The notes under the pieces are model-generated. The model ran no database searches. It was not told the origin of the DNA and saw only the letters and a program-made list of their open reading frames with translations. A stretch of DNA of 64,000 bases from Metarhizium brunneum (lineage: Eukaryota; Ascomycota; Sordariomycetes; Hypocreales; Clavicipitaceae), in assembly GCF_013426205.1 (NCBI RefSeq), contig NC_089426.1, positions 1 through 64,000 of the forward strand, in the 5' to 3' direction. Made by a program: the position numbers and the translations under genes. Below are positions 22,966-33,512 of the stretch, in pieces. The stretch's first letter is position 1, and each line of letters begins with the position of its first letter.

Positions 22966-24700
22966 TCAATTTACTCTTTCGCAAATAATGGTGGAGTTGC
23001 TTGAGCTTATCCATGAGCCAACCACACGTTCCCAATCCCCAATATTCGTACCATCTCCAGCCGAAAGCCTGAGGCGATAATTCTCCACCATGTGCGTAAG
23101 CAGCACTTTAAGCACCACGTCTGCAACATTTTTGCCGAGACATTGTCTTGGTCCAAAGCCGTAGCGCCAGAACCTGTAGCGCATCTCGCCGGCGCTTTTG
23201 GTTTCTAAAAACCGCCTCGGTCGGTATTGGGTATTGTCTTTACCCCAGTATGGATCGAGAACGTTGAGGGCATACGTGTCCACAATGAAGTTTGTGCCGG
23301 CGGGTATGACAAAATTATCCACGACACGGTCAGTTGGCGCAGCCTGTGGGATGGAAAAGGGTGCCATGGGTTTGAGACGTGCGGATTCAAGCACGCAAGC
23401 CATCAGCAACGTCGAGCTTCCCGTAATATACTGAGACCACAAGTCCTCTGTGTCTTCCTTTCTTGCTGCAGTTATCTCCAGCCGCAGATCGTCTTGAACA
23501 TCCGGATGTGCAGCGAGGAAAAGTGGGATCCAGGAGAAATTCCCAATTGTGACGTCTAGATTGGCGAATAGTGCCTCGTCAAGAGTGTGAAGTAGCTGGG
23601 TTTTGGACATGACCCCCTGCTCAACAGCATCGTACAACCCGACAATCGGATGGCTGGGATAAGCTTGCTTAGCCCTGTCGTAAGCTTGATCGTTGAAGCG
23701 AGTCCACTTCTCCTTAAACATCTTCAGTTTTTCGTTGGTCGAAATTGGCAGGAATCGACTGAGAGAGAATCGAGAAACACCACCGTTCATGATCTGGCAC
23801 CAGAGTGTCTCTCGAAGGGGAATAATCTCCTCAAACTGGAGCTCCATCGCTGCCGTGAGATCACCATAGATGATATCACATAGTATCCAAAGAGGCAGCA
23901 ACTTGAGATGTTTAGAAGGCTTGACTAGCAAGACCTTGTCGCTCTGTTCTTTCGCTTCCTCCAATTTGTTAAAGTGTCTCTCCACTCTCCGCTGAATCAG
24001 TGGAATGTAGGATGACGACTGATTGCGATGAAAAGTGTTGACGAAAGGTGCACGAACTGTATCCCACTCTCCCTGATTCAACAGACCTAGACAATTTCCG
24101 AGAACCTGCCCACAGAGCCAGCCAGAATCCATAGATTCACCTTTGACGTGCAAATGAGAGTCTTTAAAGACAGTTTGCACTTGTTCTGGCCGCATCAAGA
24201 CACTGCAAATGTGTCAGAACACCACGGGCTTTTTGATATGTTGAATCCTTGTCAACTTACACTTCTGAGTCGAACCCCGTCCAAATTCGATACATTGACC
24301 CTAATTCCTGTTGCCATTTACGCGACCCTTCTTCACCTTCCAAAAACTTGGCGACGTTGCCTTGTCCGTTGGGGAACGTGTACGAGGCTGTCGGGAGAGG
24401 AGTCTTTCCATCAGTTGATTTGATCGGATACCGCCAACAAAGATAAAGCTACGATGAAACATTAATATACATGGATTCCAGTCTGTGCCTTGAAGTTCTT
24501 ACGCTGATTAGATACGAAATTGCACGATTTCCCGCGGTTCCCTCTGCGATTGTGTACCAAATGCACACCGGAACAATCGCCAGTACAATGACAAAGGAAT
24601 AAATAATAGCTGAAATCCTAGTTTCGCCAAAAATGCCGTCTATTGGAGTATGGCTCGAAAATGAAAAGTCCATTGTCATTTTGCTCATTACAGCTTCCAA
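22966..24700 (-). CDS. Membrane-anchored cytochrome P450
   Basis: Three exons, 24700-24503, 24448-24261 and 24202-22966, with introns of 54 and 58 bp, give 540 aa if the first Met is used; Met8 or Met10 are also possible. A single N-terminal membrane anchor (AIIYSFVIVLAIVPVCIWY) is followed by the catalytic domain. The I-helix is ANLDVT, the ExxR motif is ESAR, YRPRRF is the PERF-like segment, and the haem loop is FGPRQCLGK with the ligand at about Cys483. The protein would act at the endoplasmic reticulum as a monooxygenase. It lies between two methyltransferases beside the NRPS and likely hydroxylates or couples the peptide product; the haem-loop style resembles P450s of diketopiperazine clusters, which is only suggestive. 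Confidence 0.92.
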
Positions 24701-25322
24701 TCTGTGTGATGAGGCTCAATTGTAAATGTCAAAGGCCGTGAAAACTGTTCGAAGTGCCAGATGATGAAGGTCCAACGGGCATGTCTCTTGCCTGATTGCG
24801 ATTGCGTGAGCTCCTATACGTTGACACATTAATCTAAATCTACTATATGGGTCCATTCGAAACTTCCAAATAGGAAACGCCGAATTCGTTGCTTCCGCAT
24901 ACGCGTCTTGTCATGAAAATCCACACACAGCCCTTATCTTGGCCGCCTCCACCCACCTGCGACGAAGAGGGGTTAATCCGAGGATATGGCGTGGAGAAAC
25001 TCGTCGTTCGTTACATAATAGCTATATCTGGTGCTTGTTATTCCTGCGTTGTTAAGTCTATACGAGTGCTCTGGGGTATGCTGCAATGACACGTCGTTCG
25101 TACATAAAGTTTTATTATCGAATGATTCTGTGATAAGAGTAAAATTCCTAAAATGCCGCATTGGACGGATAATTGCATAGTCTCAAAAACTTGATTAAAC
25201 TTGCCCCTTTGGTGAGGCAACCAGTCTATGCTGGACATCTTGGTCAGAGGCTCAGCAGGCTTAGCTACGTGCATACGATATTTCAACAGCTGCTTTAAAC
25301 TCATTAAGCCTCAGAGTACCTC
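24701..25322. promoter_or_regulatory. Divergent promoter of P450 and methyltransferase
   Basis: The P450 (minus) and the LaeA-like methyltransferase (plus) diverge from here. Small frames inside have no domain. No defined binding site was identified. Confidence 0.45.
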
Positions 25323-26336
25323 ATGTCACTCCAGACAAGCATCCCAAATACATTACAAATGGACAACTCGGCAGGCGTGAGAGACGCGGACCCGTTAGTG
25401 AGGGCGAGAGCCGAAGGAGAATATCATCTAGAATATCATGACGAGGAAGTGGCTCGTTTAGCTGCGCAACATGAAGTTTTCTTGGACGCCATGGGCAAGC
25501 TTGTGTTTGCCCCAGTCGACCTTGGGCGAAATGGCTTGCGAATTTTGGATAGCGGGACAGCAGATGGTATGCCCACACCAACTATGGAGGCCATTATACC
25601 TCAACCAGTACTGAATTCATATTAGGACGATGGCTCGTGGATCTTCGCGCATACCTACGATGTAAAGACAACGTCTTGATAGGAACGGACTCGGTAGAGA
25701 GGATGTTCCCGCCTACTCCGCCTGGAGGTATTTCGCTCCAGGTTCAGCGGGTAGACAAGCCTTGGCCACAGAGCTGGCTGGGTAGTTTCGACTATGTACA
25801 CCAACGACTAGTCCTACCTGGCTGTGAATACTGCCCAGCCGCGACGGCTGTCAAAAACCTGTGCGACCTTGTCAAGCCAGGGGGCTGGGTTGAGATCCTA
25901 GAACAGGACCACAACCCCCCTACTCCGGGGGCCTTTGAGAGAGCCGAGTCAATGATTCGTGAGATTTTCACCGTCAATGGCTTTGGGTACGATTACCCGC
26001 TTCGGATAAAGAAATGGCTTGAAGATGCCGGAATGCAAGACGTGCGCCAGGAAGTAATTGACGTCCCGGTAGGAGCGCTAAATCCCAACCCAGAGATGGC
26101 TCAGAAAAGCACTTGGCAGATTAGTTCTGCACTTGCGGGTTTCTTACCCATGGCTCGCGGTCAGTTCCTAGCCCGCTTTCTTCTTTTCTCTTGTGAAACT
26201 AACCATAGGGTATGTAGCTTTGCCGCTTTCCATGCCGCGGGATCAACTGGAGAGTCTGCCCGAGCACACCGCCGAGGAAATGAAGCGTGTTGGTGGCATC
26301 CAGAGAATATACATCGTATACGGAAGAAAGCCTTGA
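25323..26336 (+). CDS. LaeA-like SAM-dependent methyltransferase
   Basis: Three exons, 25323-25566, 25626-26159 and 26209-26336, give 301 aa. The introns are 59 and 49 bp and were placed by restoring conserved blocks. The SAM motif is LRILDSGTADG, then RWLVDLRA; later FDYVHQRLVLPG, LVKPGGWVEILEQD and a C-terminus of the type LPEHTAEEMKRVGGIQRIYIVYGRKP. This is the fungal Methyltransf_23/LaeA-like pattern. Many cluster-encoded members are N- or O-methyltransferases rather than global regulators. Placed beside the NRPS, OMT and P450, it probably tailors the same product. Confidence 0.88.
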
Positions 26337-26512
26337 CGATTATATAGTGATGCTGCTTGTGTGCTTTGTGAGGAAGATGGCCTTGGACATGCTGGAGCTT
26401 TTTTTACCAAGAAGACGATTATTATCTCTTTGTCTTGTACTTTAGATGCCAAATTCAACCAAAACGCCCATCAATTACAGACGCTTGAGCTCAAAAAGGT
26501 TAGTCAATATAT

Positions 26513-28200
26513 TCAAGAGACACAAGACATGATCTCTTCGACACCGGACTGCAAGTGCAGATAATCGTCTTTAAACTTTATCCCAAACGAGATTTCTATT
26601 TCGCTCTGAAGTTCAATGATGGAAAGAGAGCCGATACCCAAGTCTTGAAGCAATGCGATATCGGTAACATTGCCATGCGAACCACCAGAGTTTTCGAAAA
26701 TTCAATCCAGGAGGCGCTGTCGAGCCGCATTTTCTGTCCTGCCCCGGCAGGGCATTCGCTGTTTGCTTTTACAGAACTGCTCTGAGGGTTCCGGTCCGAG
26801 GCTGTAGTCATGTAGGAGAAACTGCTCAGCCAAGGCGCTGAGTGGCAGGGCGTTTCGCTGCAGAGCGTTTTCCTCCAGTTGCGAGCGAACTTGGTTCGCC
26901 AAACCAACAGCAATGAACATATCCAGCCAGGTTTTCCGAGGGTATCGTCTTGCAATTTCTTGGTGGGCATTATGGACGCGGCCTCCGTAATGACTATGGT
27001 CTCGTCCTTGTAATTATGGTCATGATATGTATTTTCACATTGGCACCGCTGCCTCCTACTTCCCCGCGAGTCACCTTTGGTGCCAATGACAACGGTTCTG
27101 CGGGCCTAGGGCTATCAATTTTACTTCCTTGGAGCACTTTTTCGAGCTTGGTTATGTCATATCGTGTGAACTGCACAACAGAGGCGGTAATTATGAGTTT
27201 GTTGTCTTTGGTGAAGACAAGCATGTCGCCCGCAATGTGGGTGTCACTGCGACGGGATGACATGGCATACACTGTCCAAGAATCCATGTTGGAAAAGTCA
27301 CAGTCTTGGATAATGATGCTCTCCATGTAGTGGCAATGTAGACCTCCCCCGTTCGACAGCTACCGCACGTGTTGATGACAAGTCCGACCACCTGAATCAA
27401 CGTATCCAGGCTCGCTGTTCCACAAATGTGAGCGACTGTAGTCTCCGAGGAGCTGACTGGCGTCTTCAGGCACCGGATCTTGGCCACAGCTTGATTGTTC
27501 AGGATTTGGATGCGTCGGTGTAATCGACAACACGCGAGAAGAGAGAGTATGCTTGCCCGGCCAGCAGTTTCTCGGCATCGGGATCAGTGACAAGAGTTTG
27601 TATTCGGTCCGTGATAATTCGCTCGTACAGCTGGAAATCCGGCCGTCGCGCAATAGTAAATTATCCCATTACTAGGGTAATGAGACGTACATTGACATTA
27701 TTCTTCGGGGCACTGCGAAAGGAGGAATTCCAGCAAAGATATTCTCCTGCTCCTTCCATGATCAAGGGCATTTCGCGGATGAGGTTGATTCCCAGCGGCC
27801 CTTGGAACGAGAGATGCTGAGACTGCAATTCTTCATCGAGGCTTTGGGCTGGACTACATTTCCTGCCATGCCAACACACCCCATGTACATCGATGCCGGA
27901 CATATTGGCTGCCCTCGAACAGCGTACCCAGAGACAATACCGACAAATCGTTTCGTATCCCCAAGGATGATGAACTCTGCAGAGGCCCATGACTTGGAGA
28001 CCCTTCTTTGTAGACTAACCAGTGCCGAAGAGGCTGCAGCGTCTCCCCATTCTGCTTTTCGAATCGGCTCTGCTCTGGAGCCAACGAATCCGTGTGTTGG
28101 AGCCAGCGGCGGCAGCGGGGAAATTGGTAAGGAGGAAGCCATACAGGCTGGAGACCGGCCGCTTTGGGAGAAAGAAAGCCCCAGAAGAGCGTGATTTGCA
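26513..28200 (-). pseudogene. Non-reducing PKS tail relic (product template and ACP)
   Basis: On the minus strand a product-template N-terminus can be read (SLQRRVSKSWASAEF, then GIVSGYAVRGQPICPASMYM). Further pieces in other frames include LYERIITDRIQTLV and FIAVGLANQVRSQLEENALQ. A clean acyl-carrier domain ends it (DIALLQDLGIGSLSIIELQSE, stop at 26513-26515). The catalytic histidine of the template domain (GHAV in the family) is Tyr, codon TAC at 27924-27926. Frames change repeatedly and the SAT, KS and AT domains are absent. It is the decayed 3' end of a type I aromatic synthase. Confidence 0.78.
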
Positions 28201-29151
28201 ACCAGTCTGTACGAGCCTACGTTGTTAATGCCTACATGTCCCACGCGGCGAGCGCCTTATCAGTCTACCCCTTTGCTAAATGCTGTACTGTCTTTCGTAC
28301 GCGGGGTTCAAGAGTCGGCTCTAAAGCAGAATAGCGCAGGAGTTATTTATCCTGTGTTTTTCCTGGTGGCCGCCGTTGATCCAGTTGAACGACGTCTGCT
28401 AATGTACCAGGCATGGACACATGATGCTTGTCTTGGCATTGTCGGAAATATTCTAGCCGTGGTACTCTCCCGAATGCAATAGTGGGGATAATATGCTACG
28501 TGGAAGTAACTTGTGACCTCTTTCTGCCCGATAGCAGCTGCAATTACACAAAAGAGGCATGCTCCGTATGACGGAGCACTAACAGGTCGGGGGGCTAGGC
28601 AGTATAGCCCAGGTTGTCAACAGAGATATTTTGGCCAAGTAAGAACTAATCCATGCCCATTTACTTGACTTACCTTGTGCGTTCGCTCGTAGGGCTTAGA
28701 TATTATCCGATATGTGTGTGTCTCAATATTAAAGCTTAAAGGCTTGCTTAGCTGTGAAGAGATGGAACAGCTGATGGACGAAACTGGAAGTTGCCGGAAT
28801 CTTACCTGCATAGTCCCACGAACCCAATTGAGCCTAGACTGTTATCCAGTTGTGCTGTTTCTGGGTGTGTTGTGTGGTACAATTGCCAATGTTCCATGCA
28901 ACTCAACAGGTCCGACCCATGTGGAACCGAGCTAACTGCTCGTCGTGCCTCGGGATTTACCCAATTTCAGTTCAACTGCATATGAGAGTTACACCATGTC
29001 GTTCAGTGGCGCATCCGGCATCGTTTATCTTTCGGCTATTGCCAAATCGGGCTATATAGGCCATGTCGGCCAAGATTGTTAGATAATGTCGAGTCTCGGG
29101 TTTGCATCACGGTAGAAATTGAGCCAGGGTGCAATATTCCTTGGTACTGAA
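28201..29151. other. Gene-poor stretch before the secreted-protein gene
   Basis: Several short frames overlap on both strands between 28222 and 29059 but none has a domain, signal peptide or splice structure. No repeat recognised. Confidence 0.45.
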
Positions 29152-29154
29152 ATG

Positions 29155-29162
29155 TATATAAG
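29155..29162 (+). promoter_or_regulatory. TATA box of the small secreted protein gene
   Basis: TATATAAG lies about 90 bp before the predicted 5'-UTR intron (29246-29301, GTGAGT...CTATAG) and 160 bp before the ATG at 29316. Its spacing from the transcribed region is plausible for a core promoter. Confidence 0.5.
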
Positions 29163-29315
29163 ATGCTGCATTCTGCCACTTTCCCGTCACATAAGGCCAA
29201 ACACTACCTCTTAACTCTCCTTGTCTTAACCAAGCAACAAACCTGGTGAGTAATGGCCATGTTCTTTTATAATACCAACTCTCTAACTAACATCACTATA
29301 GAATATACTGTCAAG

Positions 29316-29642
29316 ATGAAGATGTTCAACGGCATTGTCGTCCTCGTAGCAATGGCTACTAATGCCTATGCATCTGGCATTATTGGATACAGTGGCTCAC
29401 ATTGTGACGGCAATGCAGGCCACTATGATAAGGCCAGCCCGCAGGAAGGTCGATGCGCTAAGATGGATGACAGACATTCTTTTTGGGTGGACGGGAACTG
29501 CCCTCATGCATACAATATCCAATACTTCTCGGATGGCGGATGCCGCGGCCCATCCACCGGGATTGCGTATCCTCAGCCGGGCTCTTGTGTCAATATTAAT
29601 ACCGGAGGAAATGTTAGATCCATGTTCTGGGTATGTCCTTAG
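29316..29642 (+). CDS. Small secreted cysteine-rich protein
   Basis: The start at 29316 is preferred because a 56-bp intron (29246-29301) ends just upstream and because the ATG opens a good signal peptide (MKMFNGIVVLVAMATNAYA). An upstream in-frame ATG at 29253 lies inside that intron. The protein is 108 aa, about 89 after cleavage, and has six cysteines in the mature part (contexts HCD, RCA, NCP, GCR, SCV, VCP), enough for three disulfides. The glycine- and aromatic-rich body (YSGSHCDGNAG, YFSDGGCRG) has no domain I can name. Small secreted cysteine-rich proteins of fungi often act in the extracellular space on hosts or competitors; that role is inference. Confidence 0.75.
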   Translation: MKMFNGIVVLVAMATNAYASGIIGYSGSHCDGNAGHYDKASPQEGRCAKMDDRHSFWVDGNCPHAYNIQYFSDGGCRGPSTGIAYPQPGSCVNINTGGNVRSMFWVCP

Positions 29643-32385
29643 ACTGTTGCAACTGTGGAGGAGTTCGGGTCGGTTCTGTTGGCTGTGTTGGGTTTTGGTA
29701 GTCAACTGTCTCGGTGTGAAAGTCCTCCGGCGAGTTGGTTCAACTAACTAGTCCCTATGCCTGTTAAACGTAAAAGGCCCAACAAATCGTGAAGCCCAAC
29801 AAAGGGGCCTTAACAATAAAGGACTTGCTTATTACATGGACAGAACACGTGCCCGGGTAAGGAACCTAGGCCCAGGCGCTCCTTTAATGTATATATAGTA
29901 GTTACTTATCCCTTTCTTCCTCTTAGAAAACCAAGGGCCTTTGTCACTCTTTGATATTGTCTTTGAATTTGAACCTTTACGTTCCGAGCCTTGTTAGACC
30001 ATCGTCACAATGCCATTGACTATCAAGATGAAGAAGAAAATAAAGCCTGCATATGCCCTACTATATTAACAGTACCTTATATATGTTACCGATACGCCTC
30101 CGCATAAGGTTCTTGAATCGATGAAGCCACAGGAGTTGGCGATAGTCGGTACGGCCGTGTGCCGTTCCGGCCGCTTGACCCTTTACACTCGGCAAGCTAG
30201 AGTGATCAGGTGGTAGTATTAGCAAGTGAACGATGAATCCTCGGTTCTACCCATTCGCCCTGAGCCTTGAGGAGGTTAGTGTGGGCAGCGACATGCTGAT
30301 CATCTATGTTCTCGAGGAACCGGAAGCCGATGCTGGCTACGATTTGGTTAAGCCCTTGTCACACTGCGGGCTGCTGGCTTGCTATCCACTGTACTTGGCT
30401 CCGTTGTGCTGGGGGTTTGGCGTGAAGGGCGTCTCCGACTCAATTATCTTGGCCATATCATTCTCCTTTCTGCCAGTTACATCCCACCAGCTCATGATTT
30501 GATCGGCTGCAATTCGCTGCGCGGCTGCCCATTCACTTAGGGTCATGTAGTGGGCAGACTCGCCCTGGCTATCCTTAATAGTCTCTATCCCGAGAGTCGC
30601 GATGGACATGCAAAGAGCAAGCAAGACGAAGTCTACCACGGCCTTCATTAGCAGTGGTCTGCGGAAAATGCCATGTGAAGTTGAGGCGTACAATCAGTAG
30701 TAGCAAGCTTGCGAAAGCTGGCAAAGAGTCCAGCACCAGTGACGACGGATGCCATTCCAACAAATACGCCAGCTAGCTTATAACAGCTATATGTGGTATT
30801 CCTAGCGAGGGCGAATCGACAAAGCTGCTAGTGGTACTCTCGGGAGCCTTTCCGACGGCTGTGCTGCAAATATCAACAGACATACGCACATAAACGCGCA
30901 GATGCTTTCTGCGGTATAATTACAATGTAAATGTGAGGCGATCCTAGTGTTTATTGCTGGCCTTTTGCGATTCAGAGAAGTAAATGATGGGGAAATCGAA
31001 GGCGGACGTTCTAGATGAGCACTTTTACAGGAAAAAGCCTCACTGTCTCAGGATTGGAAATATTCTCAGGGAGTGTGATTGGTGCTGCATGAAGATTACG
31101 TGGCAACGCATGTCTATGACAGCGGCTGGCGGCATGTGACAAACGCAAAAAGGCCTTCCAGTCTTGGCGTGACAAAGTGAAGCGGTCTTAAACCATGACC
31201 GCAGCAATGTGTCGGATGGCGAAGAAAACCACAGGCATAATTTGGGGGCACTTCGAAGTAGGCGGGGCCTCTTTCGAGGTGGTCTTAGTTTCTGACATGC
31301 GAGGGCCTTTTTGTTAAATATCACGAGATATATATCTCAATGTCTATTATAGCATGGAATTTGAAGATATTGGATACAATGACGCTCTAGTGCATTGGCT
31401 GATCCATCTCCTGGCACGCCATTTTGACCGCTCTTAATTATTCTGAGCTATCCCCTTTCGCGGGAACAAACGCCCCAACATCTACATCATGCATCAATGC
31501 AGTATTTTTACCAAATACTTGCCTTCAATATAGCTACCACCTTTGATAGGACAGCCAATTTCTTTAATTGAAACTGTCGTTTCCTTGGTCGTATTACTTT
31601 GCAGTTCAACCGCGTTAGCGGAGAGAACCTTGGTAAGTTCAGTCCCAATCGACCAGCGTTCGTAGTATTTACAGTATAAAATTTTAGTTGGCAGTCAAAG
31701 CTCTTATCCGCATGTTCAAGAGGCGTGCGTCTGCTTGGACCTACCCCTTCAACGGACGCAGAATATTCCATTATGGTTTCCAAGAGGTATAGTCTTTTGT
31801 TAAAATGTAGTGCACACAAGGCGTGGAATATAACTTACCGACTCTGTGCAACGCCCTAGTCTCCAGGTACATCATGGTCTCTTCGCCAACGCATATCCAA
31901 GAAATCGACAGTGCACCTGATACGGTGCTGTCTTTGAACGCCGCGGCGACACATGTGAAAGACCATGGGCTTTAAGACGTTAGTTAGGCCATTGTGACAA
32001 GACATTTTGAGTAGATGCTTCAGCCCATATACACAATCAATGGTTTTAACTGGTTTGACCGGCGCGGCGTTCAGGGCGCTGGATTCGTGCGTGTGCTGCG
32101 GACACTTTTAACAAACAATCTTCCCGGGCTACTTCCCGACCTTGGCGCCTCACCTGGACACGTTGGCAACAATTGCTCGCGGACAAGGGACAGATTCAAG
32201 GTGCGCATTAGTTTTTTTATTACTGTCCTGCGGTTACTCAATACCAGACTGAAACAACGGTGCCAACGTCTGGGACAAAGCGTTATCGGTGTCGAGCTTG
32301 CTAGGAGGCTCGTAAAGGAGTGGTTGGGATACGTTTTTGACACGGTTTGATATCCATCTATTGTACCCAAACGCCGCATCATCTA
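29643..32385. other. Long degenerate gene-poor region
   Basis: No intact gene is supported. A minus-strand piece at 30382-30700 reads as a possible membrane-protein fragment (FVLLALCMSIATLGIE), and another near 31830-31990 (ALSISWICVGEETMMYLETRALHRVG) looks like coding sequence without a known family. Both are too short to call. A promoter-like block at 29889-29943 is listed separately. Confidence 0.4.
29889..29943 (+). promoter_or_regulatory. Orphan core-promoter-like block (copy 1)
   Basis: GTATATATAG at 29889 is followed 36 bp later by AGAAAACCAAGGGCCTTTG (29925-29943). The same arrangement occurs at 35047-35100. No gene follows this copy, which suggests a duplicated promoter whose gene was lost, or a shared repeat element. 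Confidence 0.4.
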
Positions 32386-32690
32386 CTACCACGCTCCGAA
32401 AATGACAACAATAGGCATGTCAATACCGGTAGTATATGTTGATGTCTCGCTAAATAAGTAGACATAAGCGCCACCAAGCTTCTAAGGCAGAGCCAAACGC
32501 GGCATTCCTCCATAGTACTTCGTCTTGGTATCCTAGTCTGGATATGTCTCAACATAGCACGTCAAGGCAGTGTTTACGAATCCGGGGGTTACGCTATTGA
32601 AGCGAATGCCATGCTGCGCTCATTCCATGGCAGGCGTGTGCGTCATGTTTCGCAAAGCTTCTTTTGTTGCACCGCACGGGGCCGACGAGG
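32386..32690 (-). pseudogene. Short-chain dehydrogenase C-terminal relic
   Basis: The minus strand reads CGATKEALRNM, then ME-stop-AQHGIRFNSVTPGFVNTALTC, then KYYGGMPRLALP-stop-KLGGAYVYLFSETSTYTTGIDMP and a final stop at 32386-32388. This is the end of a classical SDR, from the YxxxK region through the substrate loop. At least three internal stops interrupt it; two occupy positions where tryptophan is likely. The tyrosine of YxxxK appears as Cys. The N-terminal half with the Rossmann fold is absent, and the homology ends a few bases before the telomeric repeat at 32692. Confidence 0.75.
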
Positions 32691-32691
32691 C

Positions 32692-32706
32692 TTAGGGTTA
32701 GGGTTA
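32692..32706 (+). repeat. Interstitial telomeric repeat
   Basis: TTAGGGTTAGGGTTA, two and a half perfect telomere units, lies 32.7 kb inside the chromosome. It reads G-rich on the plus strand, the orientation of a right-hand chromosome end and opposite to the terminal array at base 1. It abuts the truncated SDR relic. Confidence 0.9.
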
Positions 32707-33512
32707 TTGTATCAACAGCCTTGAACCAACCATTAATTGCCAATGTCAGGCAATATACCCTACAATCGCGCTGAAAAACAGCACCAGATTTCAAAAATCC
32801 CAATGGTTCCGCCCCCAGGATTTCTCCAACATTGAAACGCATTCGTCACATTTTCCACCATGACAAACGAGACAAAGGCCGTGTCTCTACTGGCACAGGT
32901 ATACAGGGCTTACTTGGTCCCGTCCGGAGACGCTCCCAAGTATCTCACAGGCTTTAGTGTCATCAGTGGCATCCATTGACGTGCTTGACCAGCGTAGTGG
33001 CCTACTTTACCATTACACCTGGTACTTCTCAGGCGAGGAAAAAGAAACGTCGCTGTCGCTGACAGGGTACTCGCGTTTGATTAACGTATTTTTTTTCCTA
33101 CTTACGGACTGGTAGTACGTGCGTGTAACTAAACGGCCATCGGATAAAAGCGGGTCAGTCGTTAATGCAGACCCACGAGTTTCACGTAAAATCGAGCCGG
33201 TTCAATCTTAGCAGATCAAGCGTTTTTGCAGCATTGATACTTTGAGACGTCGACGGTACAAACCTCTTTGGAGTGTTCACTTGGCTCCATACAGTCAGCA
33301 ACAAACTATACCGTCCACCCATCCGACTCCCTGATTCAGGGTTAGCTTATAGTCCGAAGCCTACAGATCGTGCTCTTGAAAGGCGGTGTACGTACGGGAC
33401 CAGCAGTTTATTTCCTCACCGAATCTCTTTCCACCGGCACACCAACTCCATCTTCCTTCGCTGCACTTATAGTACCACACGCTAACGGATCTAGCCAGGG
33501 TTCTGAACAATC
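32707..33512. other. Gene-free stretch upstream of kinase-like gene
   Basis: A short possible start (MTNETKAVSLLAQ at about 32871) is followed by a GT but no supported exon. The remainder is presumably promoter for the gene at 33513. Confidence 0.4.

Noticed and set aside
15349..26336. Firm assignment to an epipolythiodioxopiperazine (gliotoxin-like) cluster
   Set aside because: The sulfur-incorporation genes are not present in the window and the NRPS domain order differs, so only a loose diketopiperazine-type resemblance is kept.
30382..30693. Possible membrane protein on the minus strand
   Set aside because: Frame breaks upstream, no family recognised, and a competing plus-strand frame; treated as degenerate sequence.
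31508..31819. 103-codon minus-strand frame
   Set aside because: No recognised domain and no continuation into a splice-compatible exon.
32015..32350. 111-codon plus-strand frame with a P450-like feel (RVLRTLLTNNLPGLLPDL)
   Set aside because: No ExxR or haem-loop motif nearby and the complementary strand is equally open.
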